A DNA stretch of 64,000 bases from Streptomyces melanogenes. Lineage in GTDB: Bacteria; Actinomycetota; Actinomycetes; Streptomycetales; Streptomycetaceae. The stretch is from positions 43,765-107,764 of the forward strand of contig NZ_BMTS01000024.1 of assembly GCF_014649795.1 (NCBI RefSeq), in the 5' to 3' direction. Below the pieces are notes generated by a model. It was not told the origin of the DNA, did no database searches, and worked only from the letters and a program-made list of their open reading frames with translations. Of this stretch, positions 1 through 9,492 are shown in pieces (the stretch's first letter is position 1; every line of letters begins with the position of its first letter). Both the position numbers and the translations under genes were made by a program.

Positions 1-1
1 C

Positions 2-82
2 GAGGCAGCGTCGACCGTCGTCGCCTGGCTGGAGAAGACGCTGGTGCACGACGGACGGGACGAGGAGCCGACGGACCGCTGA
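2..82 (+). CDS. C-terminal end of an unidentified protein (5' truncated by window edge)
   Basis: The last 26 codons and a TGA stop are visible in one open frame running in from the left edge; the tail reads EAASTVVAWLEK and ends in an acidic, hydrophilic stretch. Codon use has the high third-position GC of a real actinobacterial gene. It is convergent with the LuxR regulator that follows, whose stop lies about 35 bases away. Too little is present to assign a family. Confidence 0.5.
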   Translation, partial: EAASTVVAWLEKTLVHDGRDEEPTDR

Positions 83-116
83 TCGGTCGAGCCGGCCTGT
101 CCGTCATCGCCTCTGC

Positions 117-3110
117 TCATCGCCTTTCCCCCCATCTCTCGTCCTGCCGGATCCGGGCCGCATACGCGTTGAGCGCCGCCCGATTGGGCTGCTCGCACTT
201 GCTGATCAGGCTGGCGACATGTTTCTCGACGGTGCGCGGCGAGATGCACAGCCGGGCGGCCAGCGCGCGGTTGTCGAGCCGGTCGGCCAGGAGCCGCAGC
301 ACCTCGTACTCCCGTGGCGTGACACCGAGCACGCGCAGCACCTGCGGCACCTGCCCGTCGCCGGTGCGGTGAGGCACCACCGCACCGGCGCGTCGCAGCA
401 GACTGCGGCACGCCCCGGCCACGGCCGCGACTCCCGCCCCGTGGAAGTACTGCTCGGCCCCGCGCAGCCAGAGCACCGGATCGCCCCAGCCGTCCGCCTG
501 CGCGGCCTCGGCGACCAGGCGCAGTCCGAGATGCGCGGCCGGCGGATACGGCTGCGCCAGTGCCTCGGCCTCCACCACGGCATCGGCCGCTTCCTCGCCA
601 CGCCCGTACCTCCCCAGCCGGACGGCTCGGGCCAGCAGCACGAACTGCCGGTTCCAGCGAAGTCGGCCCGCCTCGCCCGGGTCCGGCCGGTCGGGGCGGT
701 CCGGGTCCGCCTCGGCGGTCAGCGCCTCCAGCAGCAGGGCCAGGCCGTACTGTCCGGTCAGGGGATAGGGCGCCGGATGTACGGCGTCCTCGGCCGTCGC
801 CCGCTCCAGCGTCAGCCGGGCCAGGTCGCGGTCCTCTTCCAACAGCGCGCAGACGACCCCGCCCAGGCCCTGGGCCAGCGACGCCCACGGCGAGGGCGGT
901 GCGTCCGTGCCGAGCGACGCGCCCAGGTGCTCTTCCAGTATGTCGCGCCTGCCCTGGTGGGCCGCGCCGATGGCCCGCACCGCCGCCAGGCAGCGCGCGT
1001 CGGCGCCGGTGAACCCCGGCTGTTCCTCCCGTGCCCGATACGCGTCGGTGAGTTGCCGGGCCTCCGGATACTCGCCCCGCAGCACGTGATCCAGCGCCAG
1101 TATGAGGTCGGCGGAGGTGTGCACGGCCCGCGCCCCGATGCGCCCGGCCTGTCGGCGCACCCGCAGCAGGGCGTCGCGCTCGCCGTCCACCAGACAATGC
1201 TGTCCGGCGAGTTGCAGCATGGCGTGCATGCGCCACAGCGGCAGCTCATGGGTATCCGCGAGGGTGTGCATCCGGGTGAAGCAGTGCGACGCTTCCTGCG
1301 AGCCGCGCTGCAGGGCGAGTTGACCGCGTACCCGCCAGGCCCGGCAGGCGACGACCGTCAGCCCGGTGCGCTCGGCCTTGTCCGTGGCCTGCTCGGCGAG
1401 CCGACCGGCCGTCGGCGGGGTGTGGAGCGTCAACTGGGCCTCGACCGCGTCGAGCGGGGCGGTGTGCCTGCCCTCCGCCTCCGGGCCCAACGCGCACCGT
1501 GCGGCGTCCACATGGGCCAGCCCCACCTCAGGCTGCCCGTCGGCCTGCGAAAGCCAGGCGAGCCGGGTATGCAGGCGCGCCAGATGGACTCCCGCCACCC
1601 CGGGCCCGTCCAGCTCCTCCAGCGCGGAGGCGAGTCGGAGCCCGTGATCGGCCCGCCCGCTCTCCGCCAGCGCGGCCAGCAGCTCATCGAGGACATCGAC
1701 CAGCACCCGCGGTTCGTCGGCCGCGCCGAGCAACTCCCATGCCCGCGTCAGCTGTTCCACGGCGAGGGAGGCCCGACCCGCCGACAGGGCCCGGCGCCCG
1801 GCCGTGGCGAACAACGACGCGGCCCCCGGCCGGTCGTCGGCGGACAGCCGGAGTTCGGCAGCGAAGGGGCACCACGGGCCCGGTAGCCCGGGATGCAGCT
1901 CGGCCACCGCCTCGGCGGTGCGGCGGGCCACCGCGGCCCGATCCGCCGGGGTGAGCTGCCCCAACAGCGCCGCGGCGGTCAGCGCACCACGGAAGCCGTA
2001 CCAGTCGCAGGCACGGTCGTCCGCCGTGATCAGCCCCGCCGCCCCCGCCGCACGCAACCGCGCGAACAGCCGCGCCTCGGACAGCCCCCACGCCTGGCGC
2101 AGCACCGACACCGGGAACCTTTCGCCGATCACCGCCGCGGCGGACAGCAGCCGGTGTCCCTCCGGCCCCAGCCGTGCCGCCCGCCGCGCGATGCTGTGCT
2201 CGACCGCCGCGGGCACGGGGCAACGCACCCCTGCCACCAGCCGGCAGCCCTGCGGACCGGTCACGAGCGCGCCGGAACCGACCAGGGTACGCAGCAACTC
2301 CTCGGCGACGAAGAGGTTTCCGCCGCTGTCCCGGTACAGGCGTTCCACGACGTTGTACGGCACCCCGTCGCTCCCGATGCCGAGGCGGGACGCCGCGAGC
2401 CGCGCCACCTCGGTACGACTCAGCCCGCGCAGGGTCAGCAGTGTGCCCGCGCGCCGCCGCGCCAGGGCCCGGGCGAGGTCCCACGGTGCGCCCGGGCCGG
2501 ACCGGAAGGTCGCCAGCAGCACGGTGCCCTGCCCGGCGATGTTGTCCGCCAGGTACTCCACCACGGCCAGCGTCGCCGGATCGGCGTCGTGCAGGTCCTC
2601 CAGGACGAGCAGACTCCCCGAACCCGCTCCGGCCGCGGACACCAGACGCAGCACGGACTCGGCCAGGAGCACGGGCGAGTGCTGCGGACCGTGGCAGCCG
2701 ACGACGGTTCCCTCCCCCTCCCGAAGCCCGGGGGACCGCCTCCCGGTGGCGAGTCGTACGTGCGCGTATTCGGGTACGACACGGCCGAGAATGGCGCGAT
2801 ACGGCCCCAGCGTCCGGCTGTCCGGGCCCTCTCCGTCACGGAAGAGACAAGCAAGGGCCTCGCTGAGGGGCCGCAGCGGTACGGCGGGGCTGACCGGGCT
2901 GCTCCGGCCGAGCAGTACGCGCATGGCCCGGCTGCGGGCGGCCTCCGCCACCTCCCGCACCAGCCGGGACTTGCCGGCGCCCTCCTCGCCGGTCAGCAGG
3001 ATCGCCGTGCCGTGTCCTCGCAGCGCTCTGTCCAACGCCTCTTCCAGCAGGCCGAGGTCCCCTTCACGGCCCACACAGATCGATAAGCAGTCCTTGCTCG
3101 CTGTCGACAT
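117..3110 (-). CDS. LAL-type LuxR family transcriptional regulator (AAA ATPase plus LuxR HTH)
   Basis: 997-residue regulator of the large ATP-binding LuxR (LAL/MalT-like) type. An N-terminal P-loop ATPase has Walker A GEEGAGKS at residues 41-48 and a Walker B-like LLVLEDLHDAD further on. A long helical middle region (TPR-like, Ala/Leu-rich) follows. A C-terminal LuxR helix-turn-helix occupies about residues 930-980, with TPREYEVLRLLA and ISPRTVEKHVASL. Length and order match the family, in which ATP and ligand binding gate DNA binding. The ATG is preceded by GGGGGACAG on the minus strand. The gene diverges from the helical-repeat gene at 3480. Its target is unknown; LAL proteins often regulate secondary metabolism or sugar use, but no such cluster adjoins it here. 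Confidence 0.93.
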   Translation of the reverse strand: MSTASKDCLSICVGREGDLGLLEEALDRALRGHGTAILLTGEEGAGKSRLVREVAEAARSRAMRVLLGRSSPVSPAVPLRPLSEALACLFRDGEGPDSRTLGPYRAILGRVVPEYAHVRLATGRRSPGLREGEGTVVGCHGPQHSPVLLAESVLRLVSAAGAGSGSLLVLEDLHDADPATLAVVEYLADNIAGQGTVLLATFRSGPGAPWDLARALARRRAGTLLTLRGLSRTEVARLAASRLGIGSDGVPYNVVERLYRDSGGNLFVAEELLRTLVGSGALVTGPQGCRLVAGVRCPVPAAVEHSIARRAARLGPEGHRLLSAAAVIGERFPVSVLRQAWGLSEARLFARLRAAGAAGLITADDRACDWYGFRGALTAAALLGQLTPADRAAVARRTAEAVAELHPGLPGPWCPFAAELRLSADDRPGAASLFATAGRRALSAGRASLAVEQLTRAWELLGAADEPRVLVDVLDELLAALAESGRADHGLRLASALEELDGPGVAGVHLARLHTRLAWLSQADGQPEVGLAHVDAARCALGPEAEGRHTAPLDAVEAQLTLHTPPTAGRLAEQATDKAERTGLTVVACRAWRVRGQLALQRGSQEASHCFTRMHTLADTHELPLWRMHAMLQLAGQHCLVDGERDALLRVRRQAGRIGARAVHTSADLILALDHVLRGEYPEARQLTDAYRAREEQPGFTGADARCLAAVRAIGAAHQGRRDILEEHLGASLGTDAPPSPWASLAQGLGGVVCALLEEDRDLARLTLERATAEDAVHPAPYPLTGQYGLALLLEALTAEADPDRPDRPDPGEAGRLRWNRQFVLLARAVRLGRYGRGEEAADAVVEAEALAQPYPPAAHLGLRLVAEAAQADGWGDPVLWLRGAEQYFHGAGVAAVAGACRSLLRRAGAVVPHRTGDGQVPQVLRVLGVTPREYEVLRLLADRLDNRALAARLCISPRTVEKHVASLISKCEQPNRAALNAYAARIRQDERWGERR

Positions 3111-3479
3111 CTGTCCCCCGCGTCCAACTTATGTCACAACGTGTTGGTCATCTGCTGTTCGGAGCAGCGGCCCGTTTCGGATGCGTGTACGGGCCTGCCG
3201 CTCACCGGGCAGTGTGGTTTCGCCACCGGCACCTGTCACTCAGGATTCCGCTGAGCGGACTGGTTCTGAGTTGGTGGGCAGTTGGTGGGGGTGTGCTGAT
3301 GTGACTGGCGGCACCGGGTTAGGCGGTCACGGGCGTGCTGGTGTCCGCCTGCCGGATCCGGAACCCCTCGGTCATCTCGGCGTCCTGCGGCACCCGGGGT
3401 ATGCCCGCCCTCGCCCTGACGAAGGCGCCGACGTTTATGTCGGTGCGGCGTTGATCTCCGCTGGGGCAGACTGCCGCGT
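3111..3479. other. Divergent intergenic region
   Basis: 369 bases between the divergent LuxR and helical-repeat genes. It should hold both promoters. A spaced inverted repeat CCAAC...GTTGG lies near 3124-3148, just upstream of the LuxR start, and could be an autoregulatory site, but it is short. No gene is convincing here. Confidence 0.4.
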
Positions 3480-6400
3480 ATGCACATACCTCCGGTACCC
3501 CCGGCCTCCCCGGCCCTCAGCCTGCTGCGAGCCGTGGGGGAGTTGTCTCCCGTCGGCCGCGTGCCCGAGCTCGCGGCGCGGGCCCGGGTGCTGTCCGCGC
3601 GTGGTGAAGTGGACAGCGTGCTGGAGGAGTTGTGGAGCAGCGGCGAGGAGGAGCAGCGGGTCCTCGCCGTCGACCTGGCGCGTATGACCCACCACGCGGA
3701 GCTTCTGGAGCGGGCTCTCGCCGAGGGCGGTACCGCACTGCGTCGCCGGGTCCTGCACTCGCGGGAGCTGGTGCGGCTCGCCCCGGCGCGCGTCGTCCGG
3801 GCCGTCCTGGATGCCCCCGACGACGACCGTATGGTGCTCTACTGGAAGATCCGGCAACGCGGCCTCCGTGAACTGGCCGAGGCGTTGCGGGAGCCGGTGC
3901 GCGGCGCGTTCGGTACGGGTGAGGAGGCCCTGCTGCTGCCCGCCTGCGGTGCACAGACGGTGGGGGAGCGGCTGCCCGAGCTGTGGGACGAGATCTGCCA
4001 CCGGCGCCTGCTCGCGCGGCGCCACCCTGACCTGGTCGTCGCCGAGGCGCACGGGCGCGGCTTCGCCCAGGCGTCGGACGGACAGCCGGGTGCTGAGGCC
4101 GCGAGCCCGTTGGGCGCAGCCCGCCTCTCGGGGCGGCGCATGCGGCGCACTCTGCGCCGCCTCCTTCTGGCCGAGTCTGCCGACCCGGCAGGGCTCGCCG
4201 GACCGGCCGGGGCAACCGGCGGCACCGGGCCGGACGAACCGACCACCTCGGCCGAACTGGCCGCACTGGTCCGCACGGCGGATACACAGGGGTGCCTCGG
4301 TCTCCGCCGGCTTCTGGCCGCCGCGCCCGTACGACAGCGCAGCCGTCTGTACGAGGCGGCGTGCGCGGCAAAGCCGTTCGGCCCTCGTGACGTCGGCACC
4401 GGTCTGGTCCCCCTGCTGATGCTGCTGCCGCACGAGCACCGGGCGCGGGAGGCCCGGCGGCTGCGGCGGGAAGCCGAGACGGGCGGCCGCCACGACGAGT
4501 GGACCGTTCACGACCTCGCGCCCCTGATCTCCCTGGCCGAGGTCCGCGACGAGCTGCTGGAACTGACCTGCCGCCCCCAGGCCGAAGACCGGCGCTGCGG
4601 CTACCGGCTGCTGATCGAGTGCGCGGCCGCGGACTCGGGCGAGCACACCCTGGACGACCTGCTGCCCCTGCTCGCCGACCGGCTGCCCAAAGACGACGGC
4701 GCCGGAATCCGCGACACCGCGCTCCGGGCACTCGCTGAAACGCCCGTCGCCCGCTTCCATGCCCGTGCCGTACCCGCGCTCGACCGGCTCGTCCACGGCC
4801 TGCTCGCCGCCCCGGACCCGGAGGGCGACCTTGCCCGGGGAGTGGCCTGGCTTGCGGGCACGCTCCTCACCCACGAGGACCGGGCGGTGGCCGACTTCGC
4901 GGCACAGACCCTGCGTGCGTGCTGGCTGCGACCACGGCCGGCGGAGTACGGCCTGCAATGGCTTCCCGGCGACCGGGTGCGGGTCCGCTACCCGCACCTG
5001 GAACCCGCGATGACCGCCGCGGCCGACCAAGGGCACTTCACCCCCGCGATCGAACTGTTCCGTATCGTCGGGGCCGCCCCGGCCATACTCACGGCCCTGC
5101 ACACGGCGGTGCGCGAGGGCGATGAGGACGATGCCCGCCGGGCGGTCGACGCGCTGCTCGCCGACCGCCGTACCCGCAGCGCCGCCTTCCAGGAAATACT
5201 GGACCACACGCCCAACAGCCTGCGGCACCCCCGTATGCGGCAGTGGGCGCAATGGCGGCGGCCCGAACTCCTGGAGGGACTCTGGGCAGCGCACGGCCCC
5301 CTCCACCTGCCCACCCACCACCGTCCCACCACGGGCCCCACCCCCTACCAGCGCTGGACATCCGCTCAGCGCGAGCGGTACGCGGCCCTGCTCGTTCGGG
5401 ATGCCACCGCCGCCCGGCCGACCCGAGCCGGGCGCGAGGCCGCCCGCGAACTCGCCCGCCTGTTCCGTGCGGACCCCGTGCTGACCGGCCCGTACCTCGA
5501 CTCACGGCACCCGTTCGTGGCGCGGGCCGCCCTCAGCGCGCTGCCGTTCGGCGACGACCCCGAAGTGTCGCTGCACACGCTGCTGCTGCAGGACTTTCCC
5601 CACGACGGTGAGACGTCCTGGGAGCGCAACGAGACGGCCGACCGGGTGATGACGGCGATACGGCGCTGCGCGCGGCGCATACCGCCGAGCAGACGGCCGG
5701 AGGCCGCGGCTGCAGGCCTGCGGGCGCTGCTGGTCGCAGCCGATGACACGGCCGACGGGTTGACGGCCACTACCAAAGAGCAGGCACGGTTCCTCACTAC
5801 GTTGACCGCGGCCGCAGCGGGGGTGGTCGCCGATGTCTGGGAGGCCGAAGGCCATCGTCCCGTCGTGGCGCGGGTGTGCGTGTGGCTTGCCGGTGGTCTC
5901 CTTGACGAGCCGAGAATATGGCGGCTGCTGCGCGCTTCGGTCCGCACGGGCGAGCACCACATCGTCCATGAACTCGCCACCTTCGCCTGGCACGTCCCCG
6001 AACAGCACCGCTCCGCCTACGCCGAGTTGCTCATCGGTGCCGCCACCGGACCCGTCGCCCGGTCGCGGTGCTGCGCCCTGGCCAAGCTCCGCTTCTGGCA
6101 CCCGTATCACCCCGATGTCCCGCAGGCGCTCGCCGCGGCGGCCATCGGCGCGCGCGAGCGCGCGGAGTGGCAGATGGCGCTGGACAGCCTGATCGTCACC
6201 GCCGCCTCACCCGAGGGTGAGGAGCGGCTGGCCCAGGTACTCGACGCCTTCGCCGTGGCGGCGAAGCGGACCGGCCCGGATGAGGCCCCCGTCCCGGACG
6301 GACCGCTGCACCGGCTGGTCTTCGCCCTGGACCGCCTCGACTGGCGGTCCGCGCGGACGAGCGATCGCAGCAAGTGCCGCGCGATGCTCCTGCGGTTGGC

Positions 6401-6569
6401 CGCGCGACTCGGCGCCCACCCCGAGTTCACCCTGGAGGCCCGGCTCCTGCGCACATCGACCGTGCACGGGCTGTGGCGGGCGCAGGCGTCCGTCCTGGCA
6501 GAGGACGTGGACGCACTGATCGAGCTGGCCGAGGAGCTGGAGAGGGTGCTGGTGGGGGCCTTGGGGTGA
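3480..6569 (+). CDS. Large helical-repeat (HEAT-like) protein of unknown function
   Basis: 1029 residues, soluble and without signal peptide or membrane segments. The sequence is almost entirely alpha-helical with recurring 35-45 residue Ala/Leu/Arg-rich units (for example RALAETPVARFHARAVPALD and AALSALPFGDDPEVSLHTLL), suggesting a HEAT or ARM-type solenoid scaffold. I recognise it only as a large hypothetical protein type of Streptomyces. No catalytic motif is visible. The ATG at 3480 has only a weak upstream GGGG, so another start is possible, though strong coding bias begins here. It is transcribed alone, divergently from the LuxR regulator. An interaction or scaffold role is inference from the fold only. 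Confidence 0.8.
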   Translation: MHIPPVPPASPALSLLRAVGELSPVGRVPELAARARVLSARGEVDSVLEELWSSGEEEQRVLAVDLARMTHHAELLERALAEGGTALRRRVLHSRELVRLAPARVVRAVLDAPDDDRMVLYWKIRQRGLRELAEALREPVRGAFGTGEEALLLPACGAQTVGERLPELWDEICHRRLLARRHPDLVVAEAHGRGFAQASDGQPGAEAASPLGAARLSGRRMRRTLRRLLLAESADPAGLAGPAGATGGTGPDEPTTSAELAALVRTADTQGCLGLRRLLAAAPVRQRSRLYEAACAAKPFGPRDVGTGLVPLLMLLPHEHRAREARRLRREAETGGRHDEWTVHDLAPLISLAEVRDELLELTCRPQAEDRRCGYRLLIECAAADSGEHTLDDLLPLLADRLPKDDGAGIRDTALRALAETPVARFHARAVPALDRLVHGLLAAPDPEGDLARGVAWLAGTLLTHEDRAVADFAAQTLRACWLRPRPAEYGLQWLPGDRVRVRYPHLEPAMTAAADQGHFTPAIELFRIVGAAPAILTALHTAVREGDEDDARRAVDALLADRRTRSAAFQEILDHTPNSLRHPRMRQWAQWRRPELLEGLWAAHGPLHLPTHHRPTTGPTPYQRWTSAQRERYAALLVRDATAARPTRAGREAARELARLFRADPVLTGPYLDSRHPFVARAALSALPFGDDPEVSLHTLLLQDFPHDGETSWERNETADRVMTAIRRCARRIPPSRRPEAAAAGLRALLVAADDTADGLTATTKEQARFLTTLTAAAAGVVADVWEAEGHRPVVARVCVWLAGGLLDEPRIWRLLRASVRTGEHHIVHELATFAWHVPEQHRSAYAELLIGAATGPVARSRCCALAKLRFWHPYHPDVPQALAAAAIGARERAEWQMALDSLIVTAASPEGEERLAQVLDAFAVAAKRTGPDEAPVPDGPLHRLVFALDRLDWRSARTSDRSKCRAMLLRLAARLGAHPEFTLEARLLRTSTVHGLWRAQASVLAEDVDALIELAEELERVLVGALG

Positions 6570-7374
6570 CCTGCGCCCGGCGGGTGCTGGCGGTAGCCGT
6601 TATGAGGGTTGTGTGTGGGCGAGGGCAGCGGCGAGTGTGCCGCGGACGAACATCACCGCGTCGAGGCGCAACGTCTGCGACCTGCGCTCTGGTGCCGTGG
6701 TGCTATCCGCGCCGGCCCACTGCGATGACTTCTGCGCCCCGCTCTCGTCTACAAGGCCGTCGGCCGGGGGAGGTCTTGCTCTCCGGCTTGGTCATGGGGC
6801 GAAAACGGCCGGGCGGTGCCAGCCTGAAAGATGAGGCGGATAGCCGTGAGGGAACAGCTGTGCATAGAGATCCAGGGTTTCGAGCAGCCTGGCGAGTGCG
6901 TCGAGCGAGGGCATGACAGACGAGGTGATGGCCGGACGCCCGGAATCGCCGTGAACCGGCGGACGCCTGCAAATTCCTTTCGCTGGCTTGGTGATTCGTC
7001 CGGTAGGGGTGCTGCGAGAGGGACGACATCTGGTGACGGGCCGACTGTGTGAATGCCGCCAGCCTCAGTGTGCTGTCTCGGTTGAGAGCTGTCGAGGCTG
7101 CGGCCGTCCCTCTTTCGGTATCGGGGCGGGTGTGTACGCGGGGCCGGTAGTACGACCTTGCGCTCCTGCGGTCTGGCCAGTCGCAGTTCACATGAGCCGC
7201 AGAGCCTAAAGGTGTTCGCAGCGCTCACTCCAGCCTCCGCCGGTATGGCCTGAATGACTGCTTGTGAGTATGCCATCGGCGCGTTTAGGTTCATGGGGCG
7301 ACATCGAGATCTCTATCGGGAAACGCTCATTCCACATTCGATCGTCAATTCACCGATTCACGTGGAGGCGGAAA
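6570..7374. other. Gene-poor 0.8-kb stretch
   Basis: No open frame here has convincing codon bias, a ribosome site and recognisable protein character together. A 40-codon minus-strand frame at 6792-6914 has protein-like composition (LARLLETLDLYAQLFP) but no clear start signal, and may be a remnant of a decayed gene. The last 100 bases should contain the promoter of the EF-hand gene. Confidence 0.4.
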
Positions 7375-7881
7375 ATGGCGACAGCCGGCAAGGGGCAGAT
7401 CTTCGAGTTGCGCTTCGACCAGTTCGACGTGAACCAGGACGGCCGCATCGACCGTTCCGATTTCGAGCAGGAGGCCAACAGGCTTATTCGCGCTTTCGGC
7501 TCCGACCCGGAATCGCCGCGCGCGCTCGTGCTCAAGCAGAGCTATATAGGCGTGTACGAGTACATCGTGAGCAAGGCCGACGTCAAGAGCGGCGCGTTGA
7601 GCCGCGAGGAGTTCGTCGCGGCGTCGAAGGCGGCGATCACCGACCGCGGTGGTGTGGGCTTCGCCGAGGTGATGGCGCCGTACGTGTACGCCTGTGCCAA
7701 CCTGTGCGACGTCGACGGCGACGGAATGATCAGCCAGGATGAATTCAGCACGTGGCTCACGGTCATCGGCGCCCCCGCAGACGCCGTGGGCGAGGCCTAC
7801 CAGGCCATCGACACGGACAAGGACGGGAAGGTCTCCATCGACGAGTTCGTCTCGGCGGTCAGGAGTCATGTACTTGGGTGA
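7375..7881 (+). CDS. EF-hand calcium-binding protein (calerythrin-like)
   Basis: 168 residues with canonical EF-hand loops DVNQDGRIDRSD (about 18-29), DVDGDGMISQDE (112-123) and DTDKDGKVSIDE (146-157), plus a degenerate loop (KADVKSGALSREE) in between. The four-hand layout with one inactive hand matches the calerythrin-like sarcoplasmic calcium-binding proteins known from actinomycetes, thought to buffer or sense Ca2+ in the cytosol. The frame is open further upstream, but the ATG at 7375 has a perfect GGAGG (7364-7368) six bases before it, which fixes the start. There is no signal peptide. It is a single gene with a strong hairpin about 230 bases downstream. Confidence 0.93.
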   Translation: MATAGKGQIFELRFDQFDVNQDGRIDRSDFEQEANRLIRAFGSDPESPRALVLKQSYIGVYEYIVSKADVKSGALSREEFVAASKAAITDRGGVGFAEVMAPYVYACANLCDVDGDGMISQDEFSTWLTVIGAPADAVGEAYQAIDTDKDGKVSIDEFVSAVRSHVLG

Positions 7882-8107
7882 TTCTGGTCAGAAGGCCGGG
7901 CGGGGGAGCGTCCCCCGAGCAGGCTCCGGCCCCAAGATCGGCATTGCCTGTCAGATCGGCGCGTCGCTCTCGTCGGACTCGGTCGCGTCCTCGTCGAGGC
8001 CGTCCACCAGAGCCTCGTCGCGGTGACCTGCCGCGCGGAGTTGCCCAGTGCTGGCTGGCGCGGCGGAGTCCGCCGGGCCGACCAGCCGGCGAAGCCGGGT
8101 TGACCGA

Positions 8108-8150
8108 GAACAGGCTCAAGGGCTGGGCAACCCAGCCCTTGAGCCTGTTC
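8108..8150. repeat. Perfect 20-bp inverted repeat with 3-nt loop
   Basis: Arms 8108-8127 and 8131-8150 are exact reverse complements (the arm begins GAACAGGCTCAAGGGCTGGG) separated by CAA. It lies between the EF-hand gene (+) and the oxygenase gene (-), which converge. It could be a shared terminator, but there is no T tract and it is 227 bases past the EF-hand stop, so it may instead belong to a mobile-element remnant. Confidence 0.85.
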
Positions 8151-8484
8151 AACGGGAGAGCCCCGGGCCGGGCGCTGAACGGCTCCTGCCCGACGAAGCG
8201 ATCTTGATATTTTGTGTTGTGGCTTGGGCGGGCGACCTGCCGTGAGGGGTCGCCATGGTGATGAAGCCGCTGCGGGTGGAGCTGCCCCGGGCCCAAGTTC
8301 CATGCAGAGAAGTGATCAGGCCGACCCGCGATGTGGCGATATTTGATGTGCGGGCGGCGGATGCGCACGGACTGACCGTGCTGCGGGCCCTGTCGGCGCC
8401 TCCGCACGTCGCGATACTCACCGCCCTGGACACGGATGCGCACGTGGGTGCGCAGCCCATCACCCCGATATTCCGGGATGAGAC

Positions 8485-8525
8485 AACAGGAGGAAGCGAC
8501 CTCCTAGGCGGGCGGGGATTTCAAC
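8485..8525 (+). mobile_element. Possible right-end relic of an IS200/IS605-type element
   Basis: A small hairpin AGGAGG-AAGCGA-CCTCCT (8488-8505) is followed by a G-rich run and TTCAAC at 8520-8525. This arrangement resembles the 3' end and guide scaffold of IS605/TnpB elements as I remember them from streptomycetes. No tnpB or tnpA frame is present in the 7882-8520 gap, so at best this is a deleted or non-autonomous relic. Resemblance only; no alignment was made. Confidence 0.25.
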
Positions 8526-9492
8526 CGGTGGTGTAAATAGCCTGCATCTTGTCGCGTAAGTAATCGCCGGCGCGTACGGGCGGGTAGGACGTGCGGCCTG
8601 TCGGCGCCGGCAGCGAGGTGATGGTGGTGTCGGGTGCGCAGGCGTGGAAGTACACCAGCGAGGTCAGTTCCTCCTGCGGGGCATCGGGCGACGGGGGCAG
8701 GACGCGATGGCGGCCCGAGCGCCAGCGGTCTGCGGTCCAACGGGCCATCAGGTCACCGATGTTGACAGTGATCGCGCCGGGCATGTGCGGGGCGTCCTGC
8801 CAGCCGTCCTGCCAGCCGTCCGTGTCGTCGTGCACCTGAAGGCCGCCCTTGCCGGGCTGCCGGTCCAAGAGGGTGATGAGGCCGAAGTCGGTGTGTGGTC
8901 CGATGCGGAACTGGCCGGGGGCGGCGGGACCGGTCTCGTCGGCCGGTGGGTACCAGTTGATGATGAAGTCCCAGTTCGGGCGCGTGGTGTGGCGAGTGAA
9001 GAAGTCGGCGGGCCGGTCCAGGGCCGTCGCCATGACCTCGAGGACGGTATCGGCCAGACTGCGCATCCGCTCGGTGTACTCGTTGACCAGCGGGTGCAGG
9101 TCCGGCACTTCGAGGGGCCAGCGGTCTGGCAGCCATCGTGTCTGCCCGGGGCGGGTGGCGGAGTCGGCGGCGCACGACCAGACCTCCAGCAGGTCCGGTG
9201 GGGTCCAGGTGCCCTCCGACCGGGCGGTGACCACCTTCTCGCGGCCGATCCATCCGCGTCGGTCCGTGCTCTGGGCGTAACGCGCCTTGACGGGCGGCGG
9301 CAGGTGGAAGAGGTCCTGCGCGGCGGTGCGCAGCCGTCCGGGCAGCTGCGGTGCGACGCCGTGCCCGGTCAGCAGGAGGAACCCGGTGGCTTGGAGGGCT
9401 CGGTCGACTTGGCCGGCCAGGCGCTTGCGGCCTGCGCGGTCGCCCGCTGTCCAGGGGCTGAGGTCGATGACGGGGATGGGGTTGGAGGCCAT
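8521..9492 (-). CDS. 2-oxoglutarate/Fe(II)-dependent oxygenase, isopenicillin N synthase-like
   Basis: 323 residues from the ATG at 9492. The start PVIDLSPW is typical for the DIOX_N region. The jelly-roll domain carries the iron ligands in GPHTDFGLITLL (HxD) and the distal His in SGRHRV. Such enzymes hydroxylate or desaturate small molecules using O2 and 2-oxoglutarate. The usual RxS motif for the co-substrate carboxylate aligns with LTS (in EELTSLVYFH), so the Arg seems missing, and co-substrate use is uncertain. A GTG at 9621 would add 43 poorly conserved residues. It is divergent from the Lrp-type regulator, a likely controller. The stop codon overlaps the TTCAAC of the possible IS end. 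Confidence 0.88.
   Translation of the reverse strand: MASNPIPVIDLSPWTAGDRAGRKRLAGQVDRALQATGFLLLTGHGVAPQLPGRLRTAAQDLFHLPPPVKARYAQSTDRRGWIGREKVVTARSEGTWTPPDLLEVWSCAADSATRPGQTRWLPDRWPLEVPDLHPLVNEYTERMRSLADTVLEVMATALDRPADFFTRHTTRPNWDFIINWYPPADETGPAAPGQFRIGPHTDFGLITLLDRQPGKGGLQVHDDTDGWQDGWQDAPHMPGAITVNIGDLMARWTADRWRSGRHRVLPPSPDAPQEELTSLVYFHACAPDTTITSLPAPTGRTSYPPVRAGDYLRDKMQAIYTTG

Noticed and set aside
3435..5321. Minus-strand frame of 628 codons inside the helical-repeat gene
   Set aside because: Shadow frame without start signal; the plus strand has the stronger coding bias.
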